This document shows, in pieces, positions 10,279 to 22,806 of a stretch of DNA of 64,000 nt. The notes beneath the pieces are model-generated. The model was not told where the DNA came from, ran no database searches, and was given only the letters and a program-made list of their open reading frames with translations. A program made the position numbers and the translations under genes. Origin of the DNA: Miscanthus floridulus (taxonomy: Eukaryota; Streptophyta; Magnoliopsida; Poales; Poaceae); assembly GCF_019320115.1 (NCBI RefSeq), contig NC_089597.1:121568951-121632950 (forward strand), given 5' to 3'. Numbering within the stretch: position 1 is the stretch's first letter; every line of letters starts with the position of its first letter.

Positions 10279-11735
10279 AAGCAAAAAAAAAAAAGTGACC
10301 ATGAGTGCATAATCTGGGAGACCTGAAACGCATGAACCTGACTGAAAGAGGCTTTGACAAGGATCATTGGAAGGAGCCTGACGGGGACGAGGACGAGCTG
10401 CAACAGGTTCTGAATTGTGGTTTGGACAGCGTAGTAGTTCAGAGCCGGTAGGCACTGCTCCTGTAGACGCGGTAGAGCCAGTGCCATGGTGGGGTGTTGA
10501 AACGTGAGGTGATAAAGTGACTAGCTGAACACAGAAAGGACTCTCGAGGCTCGCAGCTCGCTTTAAGGTAGACTTTGCAGGCTTGATGACCTTTTTTCCC
10601 TGATGAATGAACTTTTGATGGTACTTGTAACAGTGAGTGGTCTACTAATGCTTATACAGCTTGCAAGTGCCTGAGATCCTGGACCGTTCCTCGGGCGATG
10701 CATGCTAACCCCAATCATTTTGCCAGCGTGGGAGCTTGATCACTTGCACAACGTTTTTTTGCTCGCGGACTCATCGGATCAGAGTTTTGTTTCTCTGGCC
10801 CGGATAATTAATCTCGTCTGAATCGGCTGTCGGTGTATTATGATTCGAATATTCGATGATCGTGCAAACGTTGGTGGTCCGGCTCCATTAATCTGAGCCA
10901 CTCGATCAGATCTCTGCCCATGCAGCGACAGGATGCACATCCATCATTAGGGCGAGGGTAATCATCATCATCAGCCACGGCCCGGGGGCATCCTGCATCC
11001 ATCGGTGTTAATCAGCAGCGGGATGCGCTGCGTTCGTCACGCCTCACCGGTCACGATCGATCGGCCACGGGCTGTTACAAAAAATCACACCGTCGACCCG
11101 TGTGGCGGTCGCGAACAAATTAGAGGCGCTGCACGAGGACGATCTGCAGGAGCACAAGTGCACAACAGTCAACAGGATGCCGCCGCCGATCGACATGTGC
11201 TCGTGGAATCTCCCTGTAGCATCTCGGGAAAAAAAAAATTAGGTGAGCGACGGGTCCATTAAACCACCCATGCGCCCCTAGGCTGGATCGTCGACACGTG
11301 GCGAAGATAACAAATCAAGCGCTCAGCATGGTGCTGCGCTTGGAGCCGAGCCGATGATCGAGCCTGCACGTCGCTACGCGAGGAGCCGAGACATGCGGGG
11401 GAGGAGCCGACGCACGTTGATTAGTTTTCCTCACCACGCGTCAGTGATCCAACGTATGGGCGCACCGGTGGTTCAGTGGGCCCGTCGCCCACACAATTTT
11501 TTTTCCTCGTTTACTGGTTTTTGTTTCCACGCAAACTCATCGGCCCATATATGGAGGCCCTAGGTCGTCACTGTCAACGCTTGGTGGACCGTGGAAACCA
11601 GCCCACCTGGCCCATAAACGGACCATCATGCAAAGAAAGTTCCACCGAGAACGGGAACCGAGGCTTAGCCCAGAGAGAGAGAAAATATTTTCTTTTCTTC
11701 ACGGGGGCACAAAAGTTACGAGACCAAAAAGAAAA
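10279..11735. repeat. Intergenic; contains the left copy of a block duplicated at 33.0-33.7 kb
   Basis: Three parts match 33030-33705 in order. About 10478-10540 has GTGCCATGGTGGG and AAGTGACTAGCTGA. About 11000-11225 has TCACGATCGATCGGCCA, AAAAAATCACACCGT and GCTCGTGGAATCTCC. About 11515-11695 has CGGCCCATATAT.GAGGCCC, GGACCATCATGC.AAGAAAG and GGCTTAGCCCAGA. Spacers differ in length, so one copy has lost or gained sequence. I recognise no gene. Confidence 0.75.
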
Positions 11736-13392
11736 GAGTAAAATGCACCTCACGTTCATTAACTTTTGGAGAGGTGACATCAAGTTCCATCAACTTTAAA
11801 AGTGTATTTTTGGATCTTTAAACTTTCTATGTTGTGCATTGTAGGTCCATAACCATTCACTTGCTTGATAATTTTTTATTGAGCCCCTTTACTTGAATGA
11901 CTCTATCTCAAAATAGCCCTCACGAAGAACATCGGTGCTGGCAACCACGCCGTCGCTCAGTGAGCGTGCGGGGCCAGCCACGTCGTCGTGCCAGGTCAAG
12001 AACGCCATAGGCAAGCAGGATGGCGGTCGTGCAGGGCCAACCACGCCACCGCCGTTTGATCGGGACGGGCGGGTGGCCACATCGCTGTTGGGCGGGCGAG
12101 CAACCACACGGGGGCCGCCACGCCACCGATGGGCCACCACCCTATCCTTTGAGTCACGGATCCTCTCACAGAGGAGTATGCACGTGGATGCCCCGAGGAG
12201 CGCCTCCATGTTCCGCTTGGCGCTTTTCGTCACGTCGTCGTGCAGCGCTGCCTCGAGCGCATTCTGCATAGCCTCGGCCTCGCGCACCTCTACTTCGCGT
12301 TCTTCAGCGCGTTCTACATCCACGACGTCACCCGATCACGAGCGTCCGAATCCTTGTGCGGCTGTGCCACTGCCTCCGCCTACATCGTCTCGGCCTGGCA
12401 CCTCTGCTTTGCGTTGATGAGCCGCATGAAGTAGATAGGGTAGACAACACATACCGCTACGCTGATATGAACATTCGGGATAGACGGTGTCGGCGAGCGT
12501 GGCCACCTGCGCCACACGAGGTGCACCATGCCATTGTTGATGGATGCGTTTGGATACTATCCGCATCGACAAAGTCGGCGTGGCCCCTGCCAGGTCGAGG
12601 TCCCCCGTCCCCATGTATGCCACTCTGCCTAAGAAGCTGCTGCACTGCTGCAGTAATGTGGATCGGAAAAGCAATCAGCTTGTTGGTTCTAGCGACGTAC
12701 TCCTACTAGGAAGCAATTAGCAATTAGCTTCAGGGCTACATACATACGGTGTCATTGTCGCTGGCCACCCACTGGCACTGTTAGTCTTGGAACGGCGGTG
12801 AACGCCGACTGCGACGACAGGACGCCGGGGACGAGTCAAGCTCACGAACTCACACAAACACAACGCGAGCTCGTGTAACACTTGGGTGTTTTGGCACTGC
12901 GATGAAGCGGCAGCTTTTCTGTTCTTCTATTCTTCCTTTTATTGGGAATTACAGCAAAGTCATGCCTGCCCAGTAGCGGCGTGGCTGTCCGGCTGAGCAG
13001 CCCGACCACCGCGCGCGTGGCTGCCCCGTGCAAACGACTGCCCGGTGCAAACGGCTGCCCACTTGCCTGGCGGCAGCGTGGCACAGGCGCCTGCCCGATC
13101 CCATAGCGTTGTTGTCCTGGCGTGGTGGTGTGGCTGGCCTGTGCGACCGCCTGCACTCTCGCTGAGCAACGGCGTGGCTCCCAGCGCCGATGCCTGCTCA
13201 TGTTCTCCATAAGGCTATTTTGGGATAGAGTTGAAGTGAAGGGGTCCAATAAAAAATTACAAGGAACTGAACGGTTATGGACCTGCAATGCACAACATAA
13301 AAAAGTTTAGGTACAAAAAAATACACTTTGAAAGTTGATGGACTCACATGACACCCCTGCAAAAGTTAATAGATTTACGGTGCATTTTACTC
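11736..13392. mobile_element. Mutator-like element with 9-bp target duplication, possible Pack-MULE
   Basis: The terminal inverted repeats are about 180 bp (11736-11919 against 13203-13392), starting GAGTAAAATGCACC at both ends. A perfect 9-bp target duplication AAAAGAAAA flanks it (11727-11735 and 13393-13401); this size is diagnostic for the Mutator superfamily. The interior is GC-rich, in contrast to its AT-rich ends. It holds a gene-like stretch on the minus strand: a frame at about 11889-12323 contains a helical AEEREVEVREAEAMQNALEAA segment, and another follows at 12336-12674. There is no transposase. The contrast suggests captured host sequence, but I do not recognise the parent gene. 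Confidence 0.85.
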
Positions 13393-13401
13393 AAAAGAAA
13401 A

Positions 13402-14006
13402 AAAAAACAACGTGGACCTTTGGTCTTGCTCCGCTAGGGTGTGTTTAATTTTCTGCATGTGGTCGGCCTGGCTATGGCCAGCCAAAATGTACAAGTGCCT
13501 GTGTTCGATTGCATGTTCCTGCGGAGCCAAGCTCATGTAAGAATGTGATTGTTTGTATGTACTGAAGAGTACGGTGACCCTGGACTTAGAACATGGTATT
13601 GTTACCCCTAAACATTGTCATTGCCATTTCATCGAAAACATGCCGTTGCCACCACGGCGGCCACCACAAGCGACGCTAGCAGCAGGTGGCCGGGGCAGCA
13701 CCACGGTGCGCAAATCAGCGAGGGCGAGCGCCGGGGCTGGCACTGCGGAGCAACAACACCCGGTGGTGCTGACCCGAGCGCGGGCGACAACCACCTGGAG
13801 GCACGAGGCGCGACTGGCGGAGGACGACGAGGCATGCGACGGAGCGCATGAAGGGCCTGGCCTCGGCGACACCCAGGCGGGCCTGCGCGCTCGTCCAGCC
13901 ACCCATCCCTGCGCCCTTAGCTGCTTTGCGCCACGGGTGCTGCTGGTCCAGCGCTGCGGCGGCAGACGCGGCCTTGCGCACCTCACGCACGTGCGTGGCT
14001 GGCTCA
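13402..14006. other. Intergenic with a GC-rich stretch
   Basis: 13402-13615 is plain. 13640-13990 is GC-rich and open in several frames on both strands, but with Ala/Arg/Pro-biased translations and no recognisable motif. I do not call a gene. Confidence 0.45.
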
Positions 14007-14249
14007 GGCCTTGTTTAGATGTAAAAAAATTTGCAAAATGATCACTGTAGTATTTTCGTTGTTATTTGACAATTAGTGTCCAATCATAGTCTAATTAGGC
14101 TTAAAAGATTCGTCTCGTGGATTTCGTCTAAACTGTGTAATTTGTTTTATTTTTTATTTATATTTAATGCTTCATGCATGCGTCCAAAGATTCGATGTGA
14201 CGAAGAATGTGAAAATTTTTGCAAAATTTTTGGGAACTAAACTGGGCCT
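14007..14249. mobile_element. Tourist-like MITE, seed of the tandem array
   Basis: It starts GGCCTTGTTTAG and ends CTAAACTGGGCC. Internal blocks include ATCACTGTAGTATTTTCG, CCAATCATAGTCTAATTAGG and TTCGTCTCGTGGATTTCG. The left flank is TCA; the right flank is TCG here but TCA in the three downstream copies, so the original target duplication was TCA. The array's repeat unit begins inside this element at 14131, so only this first copy has the left half. Confidence 0.85.
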
Positions 14250-16211
14250 CGGCGTGGTGGTGGAGGCACCGCGCGCGTGCGCGCGGCCGGCTTGGCGCGA
14301 CGACAGAGGCACCGCGCCCGTGCACGGCCGGCTCGGTGGTGAGAGACAGGGGAGCGGCGGTCAGAGACACAGGAGCGGTTGGCTCGGTTGTGGAAGAAAT
14401 GGAGCGGTGGGTGAGAGACACGGGTTCGGAGGTGACTCCAACTCACCCTTCAGCGCTAAGCCAGTCGGGCCGCCAAAAAACGAACCCTAACTTCGTTTCG
14501 TGAGAGCCAGGTGAGAGAGTGCGTTTTGTATCCAGTGGGCTGAGCTCGCTGGTGGACCCAAGCAATCAAACAAGCGCTGTTGCAGCCCACGCACGCGGCC
14601 AGACCAACATTTCGCATATATTTTTTTCGTGATTGTGCCCTGGCACAAATGGGCCGCATATCAAACACGCCCTAGTTTCTCCGTTTGTGTTCGCAAGCTA
14701 TCTTTGCATATCGTAGAGCGTCCACGTGGTCGGAGCCAAGTTGACCTCAGAGCATCACACCCCGAGCCCAAGCGACGTATGATTTGGCTTTTAAACGTTT
14801 ACTAGGAGAAGTGCCTAAATTACTGTAGCATCAAGCATAAATCATTATTAAATCTTCATTATCAATCAACATGTCCATTACTTAGCCCTGATCTCATCCT
14901 GGATCCGCCATTGGCAATTGGTTGTTATTTTCATTTAAGTTTTCGACAGTGGACCTGCTTGTCGGTGGGCTCTGGGGCACGGTTCGTGGAGGCACACGAG
15001 GATGGCTGTAGCGGCATAGGATGTCAGCGCCAGTCGTGTGGAAGCCCAGCTCCCGGCTCCATGTCTACGTGGGTCTCCCATGGCGCACCTCGCCCTAGCC
15101 AACGTCGTCGTTCGTGCGCTCCTCGACGTCAAGGCCCACCTCTCAGTCACCATCGTTGTTCCTGGGGACGAAGGCGCGTTGTCCTTCACGCTGGGCAGCC
15201 CTACCGACTCTACGGCAAGTGGAAGCTCTAGGAGGTGTACGGAGGGCAGGGCCTCAGCGATCTTGAGCACGCTATCAAGGGAACCATCCATGTGCTCTAC
15301 GGGAGGTCCTTGCGCATCCATGGCCGCCGGCATGGTCAAAGTGCTTGGCTCGCGCCGCCTGCCCGTTGCTCGATCACGCAACGCCTGGATGTCGTGGAGG
15401 AACGAGGAAGTGGAAGCCGTTGGTCTGCCTCTCCCGATCTCTCCAGTGTCAACATCGCCAATCGCGGCGGGGTCCTCAATTAGGTCCTAGAGACGGCGAA
15501 GGCGCGCGACTTTGTCCCTGTCGAAGAGCATGGTTGGCTGCCATAGCACGCACAGGCGCCGAATGACCTCCTCCCCGGGAGAGAATCCTCAGAGCCACGC
15601 TCTGTCGGCGACGCGTTGGCGTCAATGGCTTCGGCTTCCTCGACGTCGCGGGCGGGGCCACCTCGACCATGCGCAGATCGTGGCCGGCCTTGCGCGTCCC
15701 CACGAAGTACGCACAGACATTCTATAGAGGCTTCTATGTCTAGTTTTATCGGCAAGGAGAAACACAAGTGAAAAGTTTTGACGCAAAGTGATTGAGTTGG
15801 GTTCGTATACAACGCGTGGTGCCTTATAGCTTCCAAAATAAACACAAAAGGAATCCTATCGGAACATCTTGTATTTGGATTATGATTCCTAGTTATATCA
15901 AGGTTTGTTTTCGATATTTATATGGGAAATAAACACAGAAAAAAGACACAAACGATGGTGAAAATGGACACAAGAAAAAGAAAACACAAGAAAACAGACG
16001 TCCAAGGAAACATGTATGTCGGAAAAAAAAGAAAAAAAAATAACCATGCAGAGGGACCGAAAATTGGAAAAAAGCAAAACTGAAACAAACTCGGACGTCC
16101 GTGGGAAACACGGTTTAGGAGCATATTAGTTTTTTTAGGCAACGGAGCATATTAGTTAGGATTAGTATTCTTAGTTATATTCACCTTATTTGAAGATATC
16201 ATATATATATG

Positions 16212-16289
<78 letters not shown>

Positions 16290-16342
16290 CGCGAGCTATA
16301 GGGAAAAGAGAATTTCTATATTTATGGAGCTAGTTAGGGGAA
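14131..16342. repeat. Tandem array unit 1 (2,212 bp)
   Basis: The unit runs from AACTGTGTAAT inside the MITE to TTAGGGGAAA. In order it contains the right half of the Tourist MITE, a GC-rich stretch with the alternating tract GCGCGCGTGCGCGCGG at 14271-14286, a coding-like region at about 14950-15720, an A/G-rich tract and an (AT)n run at about 16213-16288. The coding-like region has pieces such as MAHLALANVVVRALLDV, EVYGGQGLSDLEHAIKGT and GFGFLDVAGGATSTMRRSW, but in different frames with stops between, so it is a relic; I do not recognise the family. Private differences from units 2-4 include a missing 7-bp CCCTCCT-type segment near 14890, TCG for TCA at 14250 and CGTCAATGG for CGTCAGTGG. Confidence 0.95.
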
Positions 16343-18432
16343 AACTGTGTAATTAGTTTTATTTTTTTATTTATATTTAATGCTTCATGCATGCGTCCAA
16401 AGATTCGATGTGACGAAGAATGTGAAAATTTTTGCAAAATTTTTGGGAACTAAACTGGGCCTCAGCGTGGTGGTGGAGGCACCGCGCGCGTGCGCGCGGC
16501 CGGCTTGGCGCGACGACAGAGGCACCGCGCCCGTGCACGGCCGGCTCGGTGGTGAGAGACAGGGGAGCGGCGGTCAGAGACACAGGAGCGGTTGGCTCGG
16601 TTGTGGAAGAAATGGAGCGGTGGGTGAGAGACACGGGTTCGGAGGTGACTCCAACTCACCCTTCAGCGCTAAGCCAGTCGGGCCGCCAAAAAACGAACCC
16701 TAACTTCGTTTCGTGAGAGCCAGGTGAGAGAGTGCGTTTTGTATCCAGTGGGCTGAGCTCGCTGGTGGACCCAAGCAATCAAACAAGCGCTGTTGCAGCC
16801 CACGCACGCGGCCAGACCAACATTTCGCATATATTTTTTTTCGTGATTGTGCCCTGGCACAAATGGGCCGCATATCAAACACGCCCTAGTTTCTCCGTTT
16901 GTGTTCGCAAGCTATCTTTGCATATCGTAGAGCGTCCACGTGGTCGGAGCCAAGTTGACCTCAGAGCATCACACCCCGAGCCCAAGCGACGTATGATTTG
17001 GCTTTTAAACGTTTACTAGGAGAAGTGCCTAAATTACTGTAGCATCAAGCATAAATCATTATTAAATCTTCATTATCAATCAACATGTCCATTACTTAGC
17101 CCCCTCCTTGATCTCATCCTGGATCCGCCATTGGCAATTGGTTGTTATTTTCATTTAAGTTTTCGACAGTGGACCTGCTTGTCGGTGGGCTCTGGGGCAC
17201 GGTTCGTGGAGGCACACGAGGATGGCTGTAGCGGCATAGGATGTCAGCGCCAGTCGTGTGGAAGCCCAGCTCCCGGCTCCATGTCTACGTGGGTCTCCCA
17301 TGGCGCACCTCGCCCTAGCCAACGTCGTCGTTCGTGCGCTCCTCGACGTCAAGGCCCACCTCTCAGTCACCATCGTTGTTCCTGGGGACGAAGGCGCGTT
17401 GTCCTTCACGCTGGGCAGCCCTACCGACTCTACGGCAAGTGGAAGCTCTAGGAGGTGTACGGAGGGCAGGGCCTCAGCGATCTTGAGCACGCTATCAAGG
17501 GAACCATCCATGTGCTCTACGGGAGGTCCTTGCGCATCCATGGCCGCCGGCATGGTCAAAGTGCTTGGCTCGCGCCGCCTGCCCGTTGCTCGATCACGCA
17601 ACGCCTGGATGTCGTGGAGGAACGAGGAAGTGGAAGCCGTTGGTCTGCCTCTCCCGATCTCTCCAGTGTCAACATCGCCAATCGCGGCGGGGTCCTCAAT
17701 TAGGTCCTAGAGACGGCGAAGGCGCGCGACTTTGTCCCTGTCGAAGAGCATGGTTGGCTGCCATAGCACGCACAGGCGCCGAATGACCTCCTCCCCGGGA
17801 GAGAATCCTCAGAGCCACGCTCTGTCGGCGACGCGTTGGCGTCAGTGGCTTCGGCTTCCTCGACGTCGCGGGCGGGGCCACCTCGACCATGCGCAGATCG
17901 TGGCCGGCCTTGCGCGTCCCCACGAAGTACGCACAGACATTCTATAGAGGCTTCTATGTCTAGTTTTATCGGCAAGGAGAAACACAAGTGAAAAGTTTTG
18001 ACGCAAAGTGATTGAGTTGGGTTCGTATACAACGCGTGGTGCCTTATAGCTTCCAAAATAAACACAAAAGGAATCCTATCGGAACATCTTGTATTTGGAT
18101 TATGATTCCTAGTTATATCAAGGTTTGTTTTCGATATTTATATGGGAAATAAACACAGAAAAAAGACACAAACGATGGTGAAAATGGACACAAGAAAAAG
18201 AAAACACAAGAAAACAGACGTCCAAGGAAACATGTATGTCGGAAAAAAAAGAAAAAAAAAATAACCATGCAGAGGGACCGAAAATTGGAAAAAAGCAAAA
18301 CTGAAACAAACTCGGACGTCCGTGGGAAACACGGTTTAGGAGCATATTAGTTTTTTTAGGCAACGGAGCATATTAGTTAGGATTAGTATTCTTAGTTATA
18401 TTCACCTTATTTGAAGATATCATATATATATG

Positions 18433-18478
<46 letters not shown>

Positions 18479-18531
18479 CGCGAGCTATAGGGAAAAGAGA
18501 ATTTCTATATTTATGGAGCTAGTTAGGGGAA
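16343..18531. repeat. Tandem array unit 2 (2,189 bp)
   Basis: Nearly identical to unit 1 but starting with the MITE's right half only, because the junction joins TTAGGGGAA to AACTGTGTAATTAG. Its (AT)n run is about 44 bp (18434-18477). It shares with units 3 and 4 the TCA after the MITE end and the extra 7 bp near 17100. A slightly longer A tract near 18250 is private. The same frame-broken coding relic is present at about 17175-17945. Confidence 0.95.
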
Positions 18532-20699
18532 AACTGTGTAATTAGTTTTATTTTTTATTTATATTTAATGCTTCATGCATGCGTCCAAAGATTCGATGTG
18601 ACGAAGAATGTGAAAATTTTTGCAAAATTTTTGGGAACTAAACTGGGCCTCAGCGTGGTGGTGGAGGCACCGCGCGCGTGCGCGCGGCCGGCTTGGCGCG
18701 ACGACAGAGGCACCGCGCCCGTGCACGGCCGGCTCGGTGGTGAGAGACAGGGGAGCGGCGGTCAGAGACACAGGAGCGGTTGGCTCGGTTGTGGAAGAAA
18801 TGGAGCGGTGGGTGAGAGACACGGGTTCGGAGGTGACTCCAACTCACCCTTCAGCGCTAAGCCAGTCGGGCCGCCAAAAAACGAACCCTAACTTCGTTTC
18901 GTGAGAGCCAGGTGAGAGAGTGCGTTTTGTATCCAGTGGGCTGAGCTCGCTGGTGGACCCAAGCAATCAAACAAGCGCTGTTGCAGCCCACGCACGCGGC
19001 CAGACCAACATTTCGCATATATTTTTTTCGTGATTGTGCCCTGGCACAAATGGGCCGCATATCAAACACGCCCTAGTTTCTCCGTTTGTGTTCGCAAGCT
19101 ATCTTTGCATATCGTAGAGCGTCCACGTGGTCGGAGCCAAGTTGACCTCAGAGCATCACACCCCGAGCCCAAGCGACGTATGATTTGGCTTTTAAACGTT
19201 TACTAGGAGAAGTGCCTAAATTACTGTAGCATCAAGCATAAATCATTATTAAATCTTCATTATCAATCAACATGTCCATTACTTAGCCCCCTCCTTGATC
19301 TCATCCTGGATCCGCCATTGGCAATTGGTTGTTATTTTCATTTAAGTTTTCGACAGTGGACCTGCTTGTCGGTGGGCTCTGGGGCACGGTTCGTGGAGGC
19401 ACACGAGGATGGCTGTAGCGGCATAGGATGTCAGCGCCAGTCGTGTGGAAGCCCAGCTCCCGGCTCCATGTCTACGTGGGTCTCCCATGGCGCACCTCGC
19501 CCTAGCCAACGTCGTCGTTCGTGCGCTCCTCGACGTCAAGGCCCACCTCTCAGTCACCATCGTTGTTCCTGGGGACGAAGGCGCGTTGTCCTTCACGCTG
19601 GGCAGCCCTACCGACTCTACGGCAAGTGGAAGCTCTAGGAGGTGTACGGAGGGCAGGGCCTCAGCGATCTTGAGCACGCTATCAAGGGAACCATCCATGT
19701 GCTCTACGGGAGGTCCTTGCGCATCCATGGCCGCCGGCATGGTCAAAGTGCTTGGCTCGCGCCGCCTGCCCGTTGCTCGATCACGCAACGCCTGGATGTC
19801 GTGGAGGAACGAGGAAGTGGAAGCCGTTGGTCTGCCTCTCCCGATCTCTCCAGTGTCAACATCGCCAATCGCGGCGGGGTCCTCAATTAGGTCCTAGAGA
19901 CGGCGAAGGCGCGCGACTTTGTCCCTGTCGAAGAGCATGGTTGGCTGCCATAGCACGCACAGGCGCCGAATGACCTCCTCCCCGGGAGAGAATCCTCAGA
20001 GCCACGCTCTGTCGGCGACGCGTTGGCGTCAGTGGCTTCGGCTTCCTCGACGTCGCGGGCGGGGCCACCTCGACCATGCGCAGATCGTGGCCGGCCTTGC
20101 GCGTCCCCACGAAGTACGCACAGACATTCTATAGAGGCTTCTATGTCTAGTTTTATCGGCAAGGAGAAACACAAGTGAAAAGTTTTGACGCAAAGTGATT
20201 GAGTTGGGTTCGTATACAACGCGTGGTGCCTTATAGCTTCCAAAATAAACACAAAAGGAATCCTATCGGAACATCTTGTATTTGGATTATGATTCCTAGT
20301 TATATCAAGGTTTGTTTTCGATATTTATATGGGAAATAAACACAGAAAAAAGACACAAACGATGGTGAAAATGGACACAAGAAAAAGAAAACACAAGAAA
20401 ACAGACGTCCAAGGAAACATGTATGTCGGAAAAAAAAGAAAAAAAAATAACCATGCAGAGGGACCGAAAATTGGAAAAAAGCAAAACTGAAACAAACTCG
20501 GACGTCCGTGGGAAACACGGTTTAGGAGCATATTAGTTTTTTTAGGCAACGGAGCATATTAGTTAGGATTAGTATTCTTAGTTATATTCACCTTATTTGA
20601 AGATATCATATATATATGTTATATATATATATATATATATATATAACGCGAGCTATAGGGAAAAGAGAATTTCTATATTTATGGAGCTAGTTAGGGGAA
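18532..20699. repeat. Tandem array unit 3 (2,168 bp)
   Basis: Differs from unit 2 almost only in the length of its simple repeats: (AT)n is about 25 bp (20620-20644). By eye the rest of the sequence is identical over long stretches, which implies very recent amplification or ongoing homogenisation. No intact gene. Confidence 0.95.
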
Positions 20700-22773
20700 A
20701 ACTGTGTAATTAGTTTTATTTTTTATTTATATTTAATGCTTCATGCATGCGTCCAAAGATTCGATGTGACGAAGAATGTGAAAATTTTTGCAAAATTTTT
20801 GGGAACTAAACTGGGCCTCAGCGTGGTGGTGGAGGCACCGCGCGCGTGCGCGCGGCCGGCTTGGCGCGACGACAGAGGCACCGCGCCCGTGCACGGCCGG
20901 CTCGGTGGTGAGAGACAGGGGAGCGGCGGTCAGAGACACAGGAGCGGTTGGCTCAGTTGTGGAAGAAATGGAGCGGTGGGTGAGAGACACGGGTTCGGAG
21001 GTGACTCCAACTCACCCTTCAGCGCTAAGCCAGTCGGGCCGCCAAAAAACGAACCCTAACTTCGTTTCGTGAGAGCCAGGTGAGAGAGTGCGTTTTGTAT
21101 CCAGTGGGCTGAGCTCGCTGGTGGACCCAAGCAATCAAACAAGCGCTGTTGCAGCCCACGCACGCGGCCAGACCAACATTTCGCATATATTTTTTTCGTG
21201 ATTGTGCCCTGGCACAAATGGGCCGCATATCAAACACGCCCTAGTTTCTCCGTTTGTGTTCGCAAGCTATCTTTGCATATCGTAGAGCGTCCACGTGGTC
21301 GGAGCCAAGTTGACCTCAGAGCATCACACCCCGAGCCCAAGCGACGTATGATTTGGCTTTTAAACGTTTACTAGGAGAAGTGCCTAAATTACTGTAGCAT
21401 CAAGCATAAATCATTATTAAATCTTCATTATCAATCAACATGTCCATTACTTAGCCCCCTCCTTGATCTCATCCTGGATCCGCCATTGGCAATTGGTTGT
21501 TATTTTCATTTAAGTTTTCGACAGTGGACCTGCTTGTCGGTGGGCTCTGGGGCACGGTTCGTGGAGGCACACGAGGATGGCTGTAGCGGCATAGGATGTC
21601 AGCGCCAGTCGTGTGGAAGCCCAGCTCCCGGCTCCATGTCTACGTGGGTCTCCCATGGCGCACCTCGCCCTAGCCAACGTCGTCGTTCGTGCGCTCCTCG
21701 ACGTCAAGGCCCACCTCTCAGTCACCATCGTTGTTCCTGGGGACGAAGGCGCGTTGTCCTTCACGCTGGGCAGCCCTACCGACTCTACGGCAAGTGGAAG
21801 CTCTAGGAGGTGTACGGAGGGCAGGGCCTCAGCGATCTTGAGCACGCTATCAAGGGAACCATCCATGTGCTCTACGGGAGGTCCTTGCGCATCCATGGCC
21901 GCCGGCATGGTCAAAGTGCTTGGCTCGCGCCGCCTGCCCGTTGCTCGATCACGCAACGCCTGGATGTCGTGGAGGAACGAGGAAGTGGAAGCCGTTGGTC
22001 TGCCTCTCCCGATCTCTCCAGTGTCAACATCGCCAATCGCGGCGGGGTCCTCAATTAGGTCCTAGAGACGGCGAAGGCGCGCGACTTTGTCCCTGTCGAA
22101 GAGCATGGTTGGCTGCCATAGCACGCACAGGCGCCGAATGACCTCCTCCCCGGGAGAGAATCCTCAGAGCCACGCTCTGTCGGCGACGCGTTGGCGTCAG
22201 TGGCTTCGGCTTCCTCGACGTCGCGGGCGGGGCCACCTCGACCATGCGCAGATCGTGGCCGGCCTTGCGCGTCCCCACGAAGTACGCAGAGACATTCTAT
22301 AGAGGCTTCTATGTCTAGTTTTATCGGCAAGGAGAAACACAAGTGAAAAGTTTTGACGCAAAGTGATTGAGTTGGGTTCGTATACAACGCGTGGTGCCTT
22401 ATAGCTTCCAAAATAAACACAAAAGGAATCCTATCGGAACATCTTGTATTTGGATTATGATTCCTAGTTATATCAAGGTTTGTTTTCGATATTTATATGG
22501 GAAATAAACACAGAAAAAAGACACAAACGATGGTGAAAATGGACACAAGAAAAAGAAAACACAAGAAAACAGACGTCCAAGGAAACATGTATGTCGGAAA
22601 AAAAAGAAAACAAAAATAACCATGCAGAGGGACCGAAAATTGGAAAAAAGCAAAACTGAAACAAACTCGGACGTCCGTGGGAAACACGGTTTAGGAGCAT
22701 ATTAGTTTTTTTAGGCAACGGAGCATATTAGTTAGGATTAGTATTCTTAGTTATATTCACCTTATTTGAAGAT

Positions 22774-22806
<33 letters not shown>

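Noticed and set aside
16201..16288. Origin or scaffold attachment site at the (AT)n run
   Set aside because: A plain microsatellite that varies between array units; nothing else supports such a role.
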